Positions 1-9,172 of a DNA stretch of 64,000 bases are shown here, one piece after another. The stretch comes from Erythrobacter sp047872805 (GTDB taxonomy: Bacteria; Pseudomonadota; Alphaproteobacteria; Sphingomonadales; Sphingomonadaceae): positions 12,156-76,155 of the forward strand of contig NZ_JBLQUK010000014.1 in assembly GCF_047872805.1 (NCBI RefSeq). The letters run 5' to 3'. The notes below the pieces were generated by a model. The model did not search any database. It had not been told where the DNA came from and saw only the letters and a list, made by a program, of their open reading frames with translations. Position numbers and translations under genes: made by a program. How positions within the stretch are numbered: the first letter of the stretch is position 1; every line of letters starts with the position of its first letter.

Positions 1-2133
1 ATCGGGCGGAGTAAGCAACCGCGCACCGGGCGGCGGCGCGCGTTCGCCCAGCTTGCACGCATGGTATTCGGTCACCGCAGCCGGTTCCTTGATGCGGCAC
101 AGATTGTCCTCGACCTGTGCGCCGGGAAGGGCGTGCTCGATGTAACCCCGGATCAGCTCATCAAGGTCCGTGGGATAGACCAGAGTGCCGACCTGATAAT
201 CGCCGATCTGATCGACTCCCACCGTGTAATCGTCGAGACCAAAGCCAGCTAGGGTGTCTTGAAGTATAGCGCTGTCTCGCGGAGCAATCAGGTTGATGCT
301 GGTATGGCCGGTCACGTCAATCGTCACTTCGATGTCGAAACCGCCGTGATGCGTGGGGTCCGGGTTGCCGAAGAAATCCAGCAGACCCGCCGTCAGCTGT
401 GCGTCGCCATTGCTGTCGGTCACCGCCTGAAGGGGATCGGAATCATGGCCTTGCTGCGAACGCTGCGCCTGCTGTTCGCCCCCACCTGGCGTTGGCAGCG
501 CGACGTCGATCTGTTCGGGCGCGAACAGGCGGATCACTTGCCCAGCGGTTTCCTGTGCCCGCGCCCCCTGATCGAGCGCATTGGAAGTCGCCTTTACGAA
601 TATATTGGAAGGCAGCGCGGGCGGCGTTTCGCTGATCGGATCTTCCGGATCTGTCGGCGACGGCGCAGGTCCAGGCAAATTTGGCGGTTTGCAAAGCTTG
701 ACCAACCGCGCTTCTTCCAAACGAAGTTCATCGGTACGATTATAGGTCCGGCGCACCACTTCTGCATCGAGTGGGGCGCTGGCGGCGCTGGCCTGTTCGA
801 TGAGTATGCGAATCTTGCGCAATTCTTCCTGCTCCTCGCGTACCCGGCGAAGTTGTTCGCATGGATCGCTCTCACCAGTTGGCACCCCACCTGCCAATGG
901 CGGCTGTGCAGGAGGTGCACGGGGCGGCAATTCGTCAACGGGGTCTTCGGGATCTATCGGCGGCGGTGTAGCGGCAGGTGTTTCTGGCGGCGGATTGCAA
1001 AGGTCTACCAGCCGCGCCTCCTCAAGCTGAATTTCCTCGGCACGCAGGATGGATTTGCTGGCAACGTCAGCATCGATCGGGGCTCCGCTTTCGCGTGCTT
1101 TGGCAATAAGTTGCTGAATTCTGAGCAGCTCAGCCCGTTCCTGACGCAATCGGCGAAGTTGTTCGCACGGGTCGACCTCGCCTGATGGCGTTCCGCCCAA
1201 AGGAGGCGGTGCCGTGGGCGGTTCTCTGGTCGGAGGGCTGCTGGGCTGCGGGGTTTCAGCAGGCGTTGTTACAGGGCCGGAATCAGGCGTGACGAACACA
1301 GGCGTAAAAACCACATTGCCATCTCGGAACGTGCAGAAAGTGGTGCTGTCGCTGGCCAGAGGAAGCGCAAGATCCAATACGAACCGGCCCGCTGTGGCTG
1401 CACCAACCGCATCTTTGGGACCGCAGCGCGCCTTCAATTCCGCGATTTCTCGCACGGCAAGTGCTATTCGCTGGAGCAAGAAAAACTCGGCATTTCTTTC
1501 CCGTTGCGCAACCTCGCCAAGTATCGCCGATATCCGTTGCTCAGACGCAAACGGATCGTCGGTTAGCATTCGCTGGAGTTCGGTCCTAAAACGATCAGGC
1601 AGCCCAGCCTGCTCAATCTGCAATTCCTTCAGATTTTGCTCAAGCCGCTGAAGTTCCTCAGCATAAGAAGAAGGGCAAGGCGTAATTATTGGATTCGACC
1701 GAGCCGCGACGGAAAAGCCCGAAGCGTCGATTGTCGGATCGATAGATCGGGATAGGTCTGCTGTTGGACCAACCGGCAAGAGAGCACATGCCCTACGCAA
1801 ACTATCCAATTGGGGCTTAAAACTCTGATTGAATTGAAATGCGACGAATGCTCTTTGATTTTCTGAGACAGCTTGTTGCAGCGAATTCAAAAGATCCCCA
1901 GCCTGGGCGAGGCGAATACACGGATCGCCCCCTCGATCAATGATCTGCGTCAATTCGGGAAGCGCCTCATCTACCCGCGTCGCGATCCATTCCTCTTCAT
2001 CCTTCGTCAAAGATTGCGAGACGGTGCTCTGCGCATTCTCCAACGCCCTCGTTTGCGCCGCGGCGGGGTTGGGAACTGCCAACCCGGCTGCTGCGGCAAT
2101 CGCTATCCAGATCAGGCGGAATCGCGCCTGCAC
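1..2133 (-). CDS. Exported repeat-bearing protein of unknown function (3' truncated by window edge)
   Basis: An uninterrupted reading frame of 711 codons starts with GTG at 2133 and runs off the left edge without a stop. The first ~26 residues (MQARFRLIW, then an Ala-rich core ending AAAQT) form a signal peptide. Two copies of a ~100-residue unit follow in tandem (roughly nt 1180-880 and 875-575). Each starts DPCEQLRR, holds a charged helical hairpin, closes with EEARLV.LC and is followed by a Pro-rich DPEDP spacer. The paired Cys could staple each hairpin. The last ~200 residues look globular. I do not recognise a family. GTG is the only usable start: the stop of the upstream outer-membrane gene is in the same frame two codons earlier, so translation is probably coupled to it. 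Confidence 0.8.
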   Translation of the reverse strand, partial: MQARFRLIWIAIAAAAGLAVPNPAAAQTRALENAQSTVSQSLTKDEEEWIATRVDEALPELTQIIDRGGDPCIRLAQAGDLLNSLQQAVSENQRAFVAFQFNQSFKPQLDSLRRACALLPVGPTADLSRSIDPTIDASGFSVAARSNPIITPCPSSYAEELQRLEQNLKELQIEQAGLPDRFRTELQRMLTDDPFASEQRISAILGEVAQRERNAEFFLLQRIALAVREIAELKARCGPKDAVGAATAGRFVLDLALPLASDSTTFCTFRDGNVVFTPVFVTPDSGPVTTPAETPQPSSPPTREPPTAPPPLGGTPSGEVDPCEQLRRLRQERAELLRIQQLIAKARESGAPIDADVASKSILRAEEIQLEEARLVDLCNPPPETPAATPPPIDPEDPVDELPPRAPPAQPPLAGGVPTGESDPCEQLRRVREEQEELRKIRILIEQASAASAPLDAEVVRRTYNRTDELRLEEARLVKLCKPPNLPGPAPSPTDPEDPISETPPALPSNIFVKATSNALDQGARAQETAGQVIRLFAPEQIDVALPTPGGGEQQAQRSQQGHDSDPLQAVTDSNGDAQLTAGLLDFFGNPDPTHHGGFDIEVTIDVTGHTSINLIAPRDSAILQDTLAGFGLDDYTVGVDQIGDYQVGTLVYPTDLDELIRGYIEHALPGAQVEDNLCRIKEPAAVTEYHACKLGERAPPPGARLLTPPD

Positions 2134-2136
2134 CGA

Positions 2137-3453
2137 TCATTCCAGCCCGATGGTCAGCAACACAAATGCGCCGTAACTGGTGCCCGAATCGAACCCGATT
2201 GCGGTCGGCTGATTTCGCACGAACAGATCATCACCGGTGCGCGGGTTGACGATTTGCGCGATCTTGTCCCGGTGATTGGCAAAGCCGTTGACCGAGACCG
2301 CCAGATTGCCGCCCAGCTTGACGCCAATTCCGGCAAATCCGCGCGCCGCAAAGGCAGTGCCGTCGCTTTCGTCATCCACCAACAGGGTGAAATTCGCATC
2401 CGGCCCGGCGCACAGATTGCAGATGACATTCTGCCTCGATTCAAGTGATACATCGTAGAAGTCGAGACCCAACCCCCCTCCTGCATGAAAGAACACACCC
2501 CTTTCCACCGTCTGGGAACCGTCATAGTCGAGGTTAAAGAACACGGTGATGCGATCATCATCCAATGACTGATCGTAATCCGCGCTGATGTCGTTCCCGA
2601 AAGTGGGAGAGGTGACGCGGGCAAATATATCGGTCTGCGTGCTGGCATATTGGAACGTAAATCCGAGGCCGACTTGCCCATCCAACCCGACCGGATGACG
2701 GTAGCCGCCGCCGACAGAGAAATGCTCCACTTCGCGCTCAATCGCAGTGTCGAGCCCGACATTGCCAAGGAACAGGCCAGTCGATCCGCTTGGCGCGAAA
2801 TCGGTGAAGACGATGCCTGTGTCGATGTCGCCGCCGGGCGGGGTGGAATTGCTCGCCCGGTCACTGCCGTCGGCATAGCGGAAATCGAGGTGACCTGATC
2901 CGCCGAACATCGGGAAACTGGCCGAACCCCCGCCCACCGGGCCGCTGACACGGTCATCGGTCTGCGCGGCGAATTCTTCGCCATTGCCAAATATCAGCGT
3001 GCCTGCGCCCACGGGAGGCACGAACATCTCCCCATATCCGCCAAACAGATTGATCATCACGCGAGGGGTGTCTGGCCCGCCGGGCATATCACTGGGACCG
3101 CGCGGCACCGCCCGCGCGCGGTTGCCGGGCAGGTCGATCACCAGATCGCTGCCTCCGGGAACCATCGGCACCGCGATCCGCCGCTGCGGCTGACCGGGGA
3201 CCGCCACAATCAGCGTTCCCGGCTCTGCTGTATCGCCGGGAAAGACGATCACGAGCGAGCCGTCGTCATCTTCTTCAACCGGCGCGGTCGTGCCATCGGG
3301 CAATTCAAAGCTCAAGCTGCCGCCCGGTATCTCTTGTCCGGTGCCGGTATCAACGATGACGCGCTGATTGAAAGCTGCCATCGCTGGCGCTGACGCGCCC
3401 GCGAGCAGACCGAGCACAATCGCAGATTTAAGAATTACCTTCTGATAACGCAT
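2137..3453 (-). CDS. Outer-membrane beta-barrel protein
   Basis: 438 residues with a clean signal peptide (MRYQKVILKSAIVLGLL to APAMA). I chose ATG 3453, sixteen codons inside the longest frame, because it directly precedes this signal and has a GGGGG tract about 6 nt upstream. Residues ~27-110 look like a small beta-sandwich (RVIVDTGTG, then LPDGTTAP). A Gly/Pro-rich linker follows, then alternating hydrophobic/polar strands typical of an 8-12 strand barrel, ending LLTIGLE. The terminal residue is Glu rather than the aromatic residue usual for BamA substrates. The next gene begins two codons after this stop in the same frame, so the two are presumably co-expressed and may form an envelope pair. 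Function unknown. Confidence 0.75.
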   Translation of the reverse strand: MRYQKVILKSAIVLGLLAGASAPAMAAFNQRVIVDTGTGQEIPGGSLSFELPDGTTAPVEEDDDGSLVIVFPGDTAEPGTLIVAVPGQPQRRIAVPMVPGGSDLVIDLPGNRARAVPRGPSDMPGGPDTPRVMINLFGGYGEMFVPPVGAGTLIFGNGEEFAAQTDDRVSGPVGGGSASFPMFGGSGHLDFRYADGSDRASNSTPPGGDIDTGIVFTDFAPSGSTGLFLGNVGLDTAIEREVEHFSVGGGYRHPVGLDGQVGLGFTFQYASTQTDIFARVTSPTFGNDISADYDQSLDDDRITVFFNLDYDGSQTVERGVFFHAGGGLGLDFYDVSLESRQNVICNLCAGPDANFTLLVDDESDGTAFAARGFAGIGVKLGGNLAVSVNGFANHRDKIAQIVNPRTGDDLFVRNQPTAIGFDSGTSYGAFVLLTIGLE

Positions 3454-3553
3454 GATTGCCCCCAAAGACAGTTGGTGATGAGTCGATGCGCAACCTAACA
3501 AGGCTCGCGTCGGGGGCCGTCATCAACATTAATGATGCGAACAGAATTTCCTG

Positions 3554-4345
3554 TCAGCGCAATTGCGCAGCGGTAATCACCCTGCGCACCACGGCGGCCT
3601 GATCCGGCGCGTCCAGTTTCATCTTTACCTGTGCAAATTGGGTGCGCACCGTATTGATGGAAATGCCGTTCGCCCTGCTATAAGCAGAAAGCGACAATCC
3701 GCCCGCAAATGCAATGGCAAGCTTGGCTTCGGCATTGGTCAATCCATACCAATCGATCAAACAGCGCGCGTCGAGCTGCAATTGCTGCTGTTCGGGCAAC
3801 AGCCGCAACACCACCACCGGAGGAGCGGATGCGGCATCCTGTTCCAGTTGCAACTGGCTGGATCGGACAAACAACAAGGCACCATCCTTGCCATCCTGCA
3901 AGCGCGCCAGATGCATTTGTGCCTCTCCGGTTTGCCCATTTGGAACGAGCGCACTGGCGATGGCCGCCTCCAGTTTTGCATGCGCGGCGGGAGTGTTGCC
4001 TTGCAGCACACCCTCGCGGCAATGCAGCCAGCGTCCGCTTTCCAGAATATCCCTCGCGCGGAAATCGGCAAAGATCACCTCACGCGTGGCGCAAATCATC
4101 ATGATTCCGTCTTGAGCTGATGAGGCATGGGTTTCAATCAGGGCTTCCACCAGAGCCTTGCGCCGATCGACGGTGCCAGACATGGTCAGCCGTTCGCGGA
4201 AGAACCGGGAGAGCCAGGTTTCGTTCTCGCGTTCGGCCCAAGCGCTGATTTCCTCAACCCGGCGCTGCAAGGTTGCGCGCAATTGGGCGGGTGTCACCCG
4301 GCTGACAGATGCCGATAGGTCGGCGGGCTCGCCTTCTTCGATCAC
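3554..4345 (-). CDS. LuxR-type HTH transcriptional regulator
   Basis: 263 residues. The C-terminal ~60 residues carry a GerE/LuxR helix-turn-helix: LTNAEAKLAIAFAGGLS, then GISINTVRTQF as the recognition helix and a DQAAVVRRV tail. The first ~190 residues resemble a divergent PAS-like sensory half (ATREVIFADFRARDIL) with no receiver domain, so this is probably a one-component regulator. The GTG start at 4345 overlaps the TGA of the upstream esterase (GTGA), a strong sign of translational coupling. A longer frame upstream exists only as a shadow of the esterase. It may control the esterase or the outer-membrane gene downstream; this is inference. Confidence 0.8.
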   Translation of the reverse strand: MIEEGEPADLSASVSRVTPAQLRATLQRRVEEISAWAERENETWLSRFFRERLTMSGTVDRRKALVEALIETHASSAQDGIMMICATREVIFADFRARDILESGRWLHCREGVLQGNTPAAHAKLEAAIASALVPNGQTGEAQMHLARLQDGKDGALLFVRSSQLQLEQDAASAPPVVVLRLLPEQQQLQLDARCLIDWYGLTNAEAKLAIAFAGGLSLSAYSRANGISINTVRTQFAQVKMKLDAPDQAAVVRRVITAAQLR

Positions 4346-5436
4346 GCCGCCATATCCCCAAAATGCGGATCTGGAATGGCCGCTTTCAAAAACTGCCCGA
4401 TAGAGGCGAGTGAATCGCTGGCTTCGGGAATATAGGCCGCCAGTCGCTGCCAGACATGCGGCATGTTGCGCCAGATATCGAGCCGGGCCCGCCCGCCTGC
4501 GGCACGGATGCCATCCACAATGCGCCGGGAATCGTCGAGCAGCAGATCGGTGCTGCCGACATGCACCAATGTCGGGGGCATACCGTGCAAATCCGCGAGC
4601 GCCGGTGAAGCCAACGGGACTAACGGCGAATGGCCTTGAAGATAAAGTTCTGCACAGACCGAGACAAACTCCACATCTGACATGAAGGGGTCGCTGTTTG
4701 CGTTGTAGATCACCGAACCGCCTGAAAACGTAAGGTCGGCCCAGGGCGAAAGCGCAGAAAACGCCGCCGGCATGGGAATGCCGCGATCGCGCATCGCCAC
4801 AAGCGCTGCAAGCGCGAGCCCTCCGCCCGCGCTGTCGCCAACCACCGCAATGCGGCCCGCCGGAGTTCCGGTGGCGAGCAAGTGGCGGTAGGCCGCGACA
4901 ATATCCTCCACCCCCGAGGGGAAGGGATGCTCCGGGGCCAGCCGATAATCGACAGAAAGCACCCGCGCATCGCTTTCGCGGGCGATATGGGCGGCCAGAA
5001 CATCGTGCAGCGCGTTGCGTTCCAGCACATAGGATCCGCCATGGACATACAGCACCGTGCGCGCCGCAGAATTGCCAATTCGGCGTGCCGTATCGCCAAA
5101 CCATTCGCTTGGCACCGGAATGTCATCCGCATCGGCCCGCGCCACGTCGCGCGGAAATTTGGCCGCCACCCCTTCAAATCGCGCGAATCTGCGCCGCGTC
5201 CCTTCCCAGTCGTAATCAGGTGAGCGCATGTCGCGGCTGGGCAAGCGCCGCATCAGCCATACCATGCATCGGACATAGAACACTGCAAGACGGCCGCGCC
5301 ATTCGTCAGGGTGAACCGGGGCTTCCTCTGCCCACCAGGCAGAAGTCAGTAGCGCGTTAAGATCATAGACCGCCGCAGCCATCGCTTGTCCCGCCGTCAA
5401 CTCTCCCCAAGAACCAAACGCTAGACCTGTTTGCAA
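4342..5436 (-). CDS. Alpha/beta hydrolase, HSL-type esterase
   Basis: 364 residues. The hormone-sensitive-lipase (alpha/beta hydrolase-3) signature is clear: the oxyanion motif reads HGGSYV (HGGS instead of HGGG), the nucleophile elbow is GDSAGG at about residue 198, an acidic residue sits in the VGSTDLLLDDS segment and the catalytic His is in NMPHVW. The conserved LSVDYRLAPEHPFP stretch is also present. About 90 N-terminal residues precede the core (a helical cap). No signal peptide, so probably cytoplasmic and acting on short acyl or aryl esters. ATG 5436 is used; an internal ATG at codon 19 is a possible alternative. It is coupled to the LuxR-type gene by a 4-nt overlap. Confidence 0.88.
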   Translation of the reverse strand: MQTGLAFGSWGELTAGQAMAAAVYDLNALLTSAWWAEEAPVHPDEWRGRLAVFYVRCMVWLMRRLPSRDMRSPDYDWEGTRRRFARFEGVAAKFPRDVARADADDIPVPSEWFGDTARRIGNSAARTVLYVHGGSYVLERNALHDVLAAHIARESDARVLSVDYRLAPEHPFPSGVEDIVAAYRHLLATGTPAGRIAVVGDSAGGGLALAALVAMRDRGIPMPAAFSALSPWADLTFSGGSVIYNANSDPFMSDVEFVSVCAELYLQGHSPLVPLASPALADLHGMPPTLVHVGSTDLLLDDSRRIVDGIRAAGGRARLDIWRNMPHVWQRLAAYIPEASDSLASIGQFLKAAIPDPHFGDMAA

Positions 5437-5533
5437 AAGCCGGTCAACCGCCCAAATGATGCGCCGTTGAATTGCCTTGAGATTATCGTTGAACGCAAAG
5501 GCGCCGCGCTCGTCTCACAAGCGAAAGCATCAT

Positions 5534-7582
5534 CTACGCAGGGACCGCGATAACCTTCCCGCTGAACACCGACTGCCAATTCTGGATTTCTGCAAAGACT
5601 GCATCGTCAGTGGCGCGAACAATCTCGGTTGCGGCATCATAGGTCATGGCATTGCCCGGCGCTGACAGGATGGCATCGATACGGGTAGCGATCACATCGA
5701 GTTTTTCTGCGGTTACCTGGGAGATTTCGGCAAAGCGTTCAAAGTCCCCAAAATAGCGAATGCCTGCCAATGCGCTGCCAAGGGTGGGGAGCGCGACCGC
5801 CAGAACCGTAAACCATTTGGCCGCAAATTTGAGCCAGTCCGGGTCGACCAAACCGATCGCCGAAAATCCTGCCATGAACAGATACAGGCCCACGAATACA
5901 ACCGCGCTGACAAACAGCCTTTCCGACAGCACGTCCAATCCATGATGCGCCCGGTTCAGTCGCAAGAACTTGGCGCGATGATAGGTCCGCTGAGGCACTA
6001 CATGTTGGTCCCTCAAGGTCTCCAATGCGGCCCGAAGATAGGCCTTGTCGATCCTCGCTTCGGGCAAACCAACCGCTCTGACAGAGTGTTTCACATACCA
6101 TTCCGGCCACCAACTGTTCGTGCCATGCGGCCATGCCCCGTTGGGCCGGGACACCCCCATCACCGCGAGCATCGAGCTATGCCGGAGATACTCGGCCGCG
6201 CGGCGCGTCTCAAACCAGCGGTCATGCAGCCGCATCTTTCGTCCCGCAGCGGTGTTGATCAGAATGGCAAGAAGGAACAACAATTCGCAGCCGGCAAAAA
6301 TCCACTTCTGATCCGTGCTGACCAGCGGCAGATACAAAATACCCGAAATAATCGCACAGGCACCAAGGATGAAATTCACGGTCATGCCGGAACGATGGCG
6401 GTCAGACAGATTTGACGAAATCCCGTTGAGCCATGCAAACCGGGTGAGGATTTGAGCGTCGATGCTGCCTACGGTTCGATCATCACCAGCTGACATTGAT
6501 CGGACAGCCTCCAACAATCCCTTTGCGCTTCCCTCCCCAATCGCGTTGGGGGCTTCGTAACGCTGCCGGACAGATGCCAATCGCTTCGCCCAAGTGGCCT
6601 CGCCGAACAGCGCCTCTACCCGCCGGAAAGCATGCCCAAGCAGAAGACTGTGACCGCGCCAGCGTTCCCTGCCCAGCCCGGCCAGACCAGTCTCTGTGGG
6701 CTTATTGCCGGGTCGCAAAGGCGAAACGGCCTGCGACACCACTTTCGCCAATGCAGACGCCTGCACATTGGCGTCCGTCTCGAATGTGGGACTTGCTAAG
6801 GCTTCGGGTGAGTGATGGACGGCCCAATTCTGCGGCACGGCAGGGTTGATCCAAAGCACCGGCACACCTGCTTTCAGCGCCGCAAGGGCTGTATGGCCCG
6901 TGCCGCCGACAATCGCAGTCGACTGTCCATCCCAGATCGCAACGATCAGGTCGGACTGTTCTATCAGAATTCGCCCGGCGATTTCTGCCCGGCGACCTAT
7001 CTCGGCGGCAAAGGCGCTCGCCGCAGCCTTGTCTTCGGGAGCTTCCAGCGCCGTGCAGAACAAGTTTGAAAGCCGCTCGTCATTATCGGCCAATTCGAAC
7101 ACTTTGCCGCGGGCCGTCAGCCCTTTAATCGCCTCAATGCGCGCCCTTGTCGCTGGGTCCACGATCTCTTCGCCGCGCAAAATGGCCTTTGCGTCGCGCG
7201 CCTTGGCTGGCCTTGCATTGATCGCGGTGTTGAGCGCCCGGCCGAAGGGAAGCGGAATGGCGAGGTCCCAGCCGCGCTCCAGCCCCAGCCGCGCAGCCAG
7301 ATGATCGGCACCGTCCGATAACAGCGTCAAGAGCCGTGGATGGGCCACCGCCGAGGGGATTTCGCGCCCTTCCAACGACTTCAAGATGGCTCTTATCTGC
7401 TCCAAGATGCCTGCAAGCGCGGCGGCAAGCGCTGCCTCGTCGGCAGGATAGGAGGGATGCGAGGCCCGGTGGCCCGTCACGCCAACCGCAAAGACAACAT
7501 CTGGCAGCGGCGGAGCCGTTCCCTGTTGGCCTGCGCTTTGTATCTCTGCGGAAATGACCCGATGCCCCCAGTGGTTTACCAT
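5534..7582 (-). CDS. SLOG-domain protein with C-terminal four-helix membrane module (SLATT-like)
   Basis: 682 residues. Residues ~29-250 are a SLOG-type Rossmann fold: FAVGVTGHR at the first strand, LLSDGADHLAARLGL (86-101), the PLPF segment (111), then SDLIVAIWDGQ (210-220) and a GGTGHTALAALKAGVPVLWI nucleotide-loop region. The C-terminal half has hydrophobic segments near 402-422, 428-446, 556-578 and 588-606. Between and after them lie the charged stretches WFETRRAAEYLRHSS and RTYHRAKFLRLNRAHHGLD. SLOG domains are proposed sensors of nucleotide-derived ligands, and SLATT modules are proposed membrane effectors in conflict systems (Burroughs and Aravind). That combination is my inference here. 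Neighbours include a TIR protein and a trypsin-like protease. Confidence 0.7.
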   Translation of the reverse strand: MVNHWGHRVISAEIQSAGQQGTAPPLPDVVFAVGVTGHRASHPSYPADEAALAAALAGILEQIRAILKSLEGREIPSAVAHPRLLTLLSDGADHLAARLGLERGWDLAIPLPFGRALNTAINARPAKARDAKAILRGEEIVDPATRARIEAIKGLTARGKVFELADNDERLSNLFCTALEAPEDKAAASAFAAEIGRRAEIAGRILIEQSDLIVAIWDGQSTAIVGGTGHTALAALKAGVPVLWINPAVPQNWAVHHSPEALASPTFETDANVQASALAKVVSQAVSPLRPGNKPTETGLAGLGRERWRGHSLLLGHAFRRVEALFGEATWAKRLASVRQRYEAPNAIGEGSAKGLLEAVRSMSAGDDRTVGSIDAQILTRFAWLNGISSNLSDRHRSGMTVNFILGACAIISGILYLPLVSTDQKWIFAGCELLFLLAILINTAAGRKMRLHDRWFETRRAAEYLRHSSMLAVMGVSRPNGAWPHGTNSWWPEWYVKHSVRAVGLPEARIDKAYLRAALETLRDQHVVPQRTYHRAKFLRLNRAHHGLDVLSERLFVSAVVFVGLYLFMAGFSAIGLVDPDWLKFAAKWFTVLAVALPTLGSALAGIRYFGDFERFAEISQVTAEKLDVIATRIDAILSAPGNAMTYDAATEIVRATDDAVFAEIQNWQSVFSGKVIAVPA

Positions 7583-7683
7583 CCAGTCCGTCGCCGACCA
7601 TCAGGCTTGGAATTTTTCCGTTACGCAATTCAGGATAGCATTCCAACCATAAGGGCGCAGCGTTCCCCATTCATTTCCTCATT

Positions 7684-9114
7684 TCAGGGATATGTGTGCC
7701 GCGTTCTTGCATTGGCGCGGCGCGCAGCGATCTTGGCGCCTTCTATCCACCCGAGGTAATAGGCGACATCGACATAAAGCGACGGCGTGTTCCGCAGGCC
7801 GCAGCCTTTCCCGCCGGACACCAACCCGACAAGCGTGTTGGTGTCCCGGTCAACCAGCGGCCCGCCGCTGTCTCCCCGGCAGGAATCGGTGCCCACCCTT
7901 GTCCCGGCGCACAATTGTCCGGGGTAAACCCTGATCTTGTTGCGGCGAAAGACGGGATTGTTGCTGCACTCGGTGTCATCGAACAATCTGAGCATGCCGC
8001 CGCGCAAGGTTTCGGCTGCCCGGTCCTGAAACTCTCCATCTTGAGCGATTGGATCGCCGGCGTCGATTGTCGGTCGAATAAAGCCCCAACCGCTCACCAG
8101 AAGGCCAGCCCTTGGAGGAGCAAATTCCGCTGTCAGAGGCAGGTTCACCTGCCGCATTCCCGCAAAACTCGGCACTCGCTTCAGCTCAATCAGCGCAATG
8201 TCATTCCTTAAAGTGCGGCTGTCAAAACCAGCATGCGTGATGACCGAACGGATCTCCACCAGATTGTGCAGACCATCAATCCGCTGGCTTCCCAGTCGGA
8301 TGCGGCGACCGTCGAAAAACCTCTGGTCGGGAAGGGTGCTGACCACGCAATGGGCTGCGGTCAGAACCCAGCGGTTGCCGATATAGACCGCACCGCAAGT
8401 GTGATTGATTTCCCAATCCATAAGCGCGCGGCCAAACTGACGGACCTGATTGGCGCGCTCTTCGGCAGTGTGATACGCTCTCGTGCTGGGGCCAAACAGC
8501 GAAAGTTGCGCCTGATATTGGGCCTCGCCCGACTCCAATTCATAACCACGGGTGACATACTCGGTCGAAGGGAAAAAAGCCGCACGAAGCTCCATTATGG
8601 GTTCACTACACAGCTGCCAATCACCGGGCGTATAGGCGACACATTTGTCCGAATCTTCGAGAAATTCGTTGCGGACATTGGCAATGTCTTCTTGGCCGAG
8701 CACATTCAGCAGCACCTCCCAATCCGAATATTTGCGTTGCCGCAGAACATCGGTGGCATAGGTGAATTGTTCGGGTTCAAAACTGTCGAACAAGGCCAGA
8801 AATTGATTGGCTGGCTCGGTCTCTGCGCGCGCCAGCAACAGCCCGAGAGTTCCGCGCTGGCCTTCCTCTATGCGCTCCGCAATCCGGGCAAAAACCGCCA
8901 CGCCTTCAGGCGTAAGCTTCTGATAGAAAGCATCAAATTCTGGGTCTTCGTCGGCGTAGAGCTCTTCTGCGACCGCCGCATACACCTCATCGGCAGGCAC
9001 GGTCCCGGCGATGGTCGCATTGGCTGGATTGGCTGCAAACACAGAAAACAGCACCAGCCAGCACAGCAGCAGCACCCTGCCCCGGCTGCGCTGACGGGCG
9101 CGTTCATTTTTCAT
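7684..9114 (-). CDS. Secreted trypsin-like serine protease (S1A) with novel N-terminal region
   Basis: 476 residues from ATG 9114, chosen because it opens a basic plus hydrophobic signal (MKNERARQRSR, VLLLCWLVLFSVFA, ANA). Residues ~35-190 form a mainly helical acidic region I cannot assign. The protease domain (~235-465) has all catalytic residues: LTAAHC (His ~255), NDIALIEL (Asp ~305) and CRGDSGGP (Ser ~416), plus the paired cysteines and the GLVSGGKGCG pocket. It should be exported to the periplasm or beyond. Unlike DegP-type proteases there is no PDZ domain. It sits between a small lipoprotein and the SLOG-membrane gene in one minus-strand run. Confidence 0.85.
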   Translation of the reverse strand: MKNERARQRSRGRVLLLCWLVLFSVFAANPANATIAGTVPADEVYAAVAEELYADEDPEFDAFYQKLTPEGVAVFARIAERIEEGQRGTLGLLLARAETEPANQFLALFDSFEPEQFTYATDVLRQRKYSDWEVLLNVLGQEDIANVRNEFLEDSDKCVAYTPGDWQLCSEPIMELRAAFFPSTEYVTRGYELESGEAQYQAQLSLFGPSTRAYHTAEERANQVRQFGRALMDWEINHTCGAVYIGNRWVLTAAHCVVSTLPDQRFFDGRRIRLGSQRIDGLHNLVEIRSVITHAGFDSRTLRNDIALIELKRVPSFAGMRQVNLPLTAEFAPPRAGLLVSGWGFIRPTIDAGDPIAQDGEFQDRAAETLRGGMLRLFDDTECSNNPVFRRNKIRVYPGQLCAGTRVGTDSCRGDSGGPLVDRDTNTLVGLVSGGKGCGLRNTPSLYVDVAYYLGWIEGAKIAARRANARTRHTYP

Positions 9115-9172
9115 CAGATGCGGCACCTTTTCCAAAGCGGGCAAGGGCGGGCATGGGGCCAATCAGCCTATT

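Noticed and set aside
259..1185. Long plus-strand open frame
   Set aside because: Antisense to the exported repeat protein, which has a signal peptide and internal repeats; the plus frame is rich in Arg/Cys/Trp, as expected of a shadow.
4346..5104. N-terminal extension of the LuxR-type frame
   Set aside because: Lies in another frame of the esterase gene; Arg/Cys-rich shadow with no family similarity. GTG 4345 is used.
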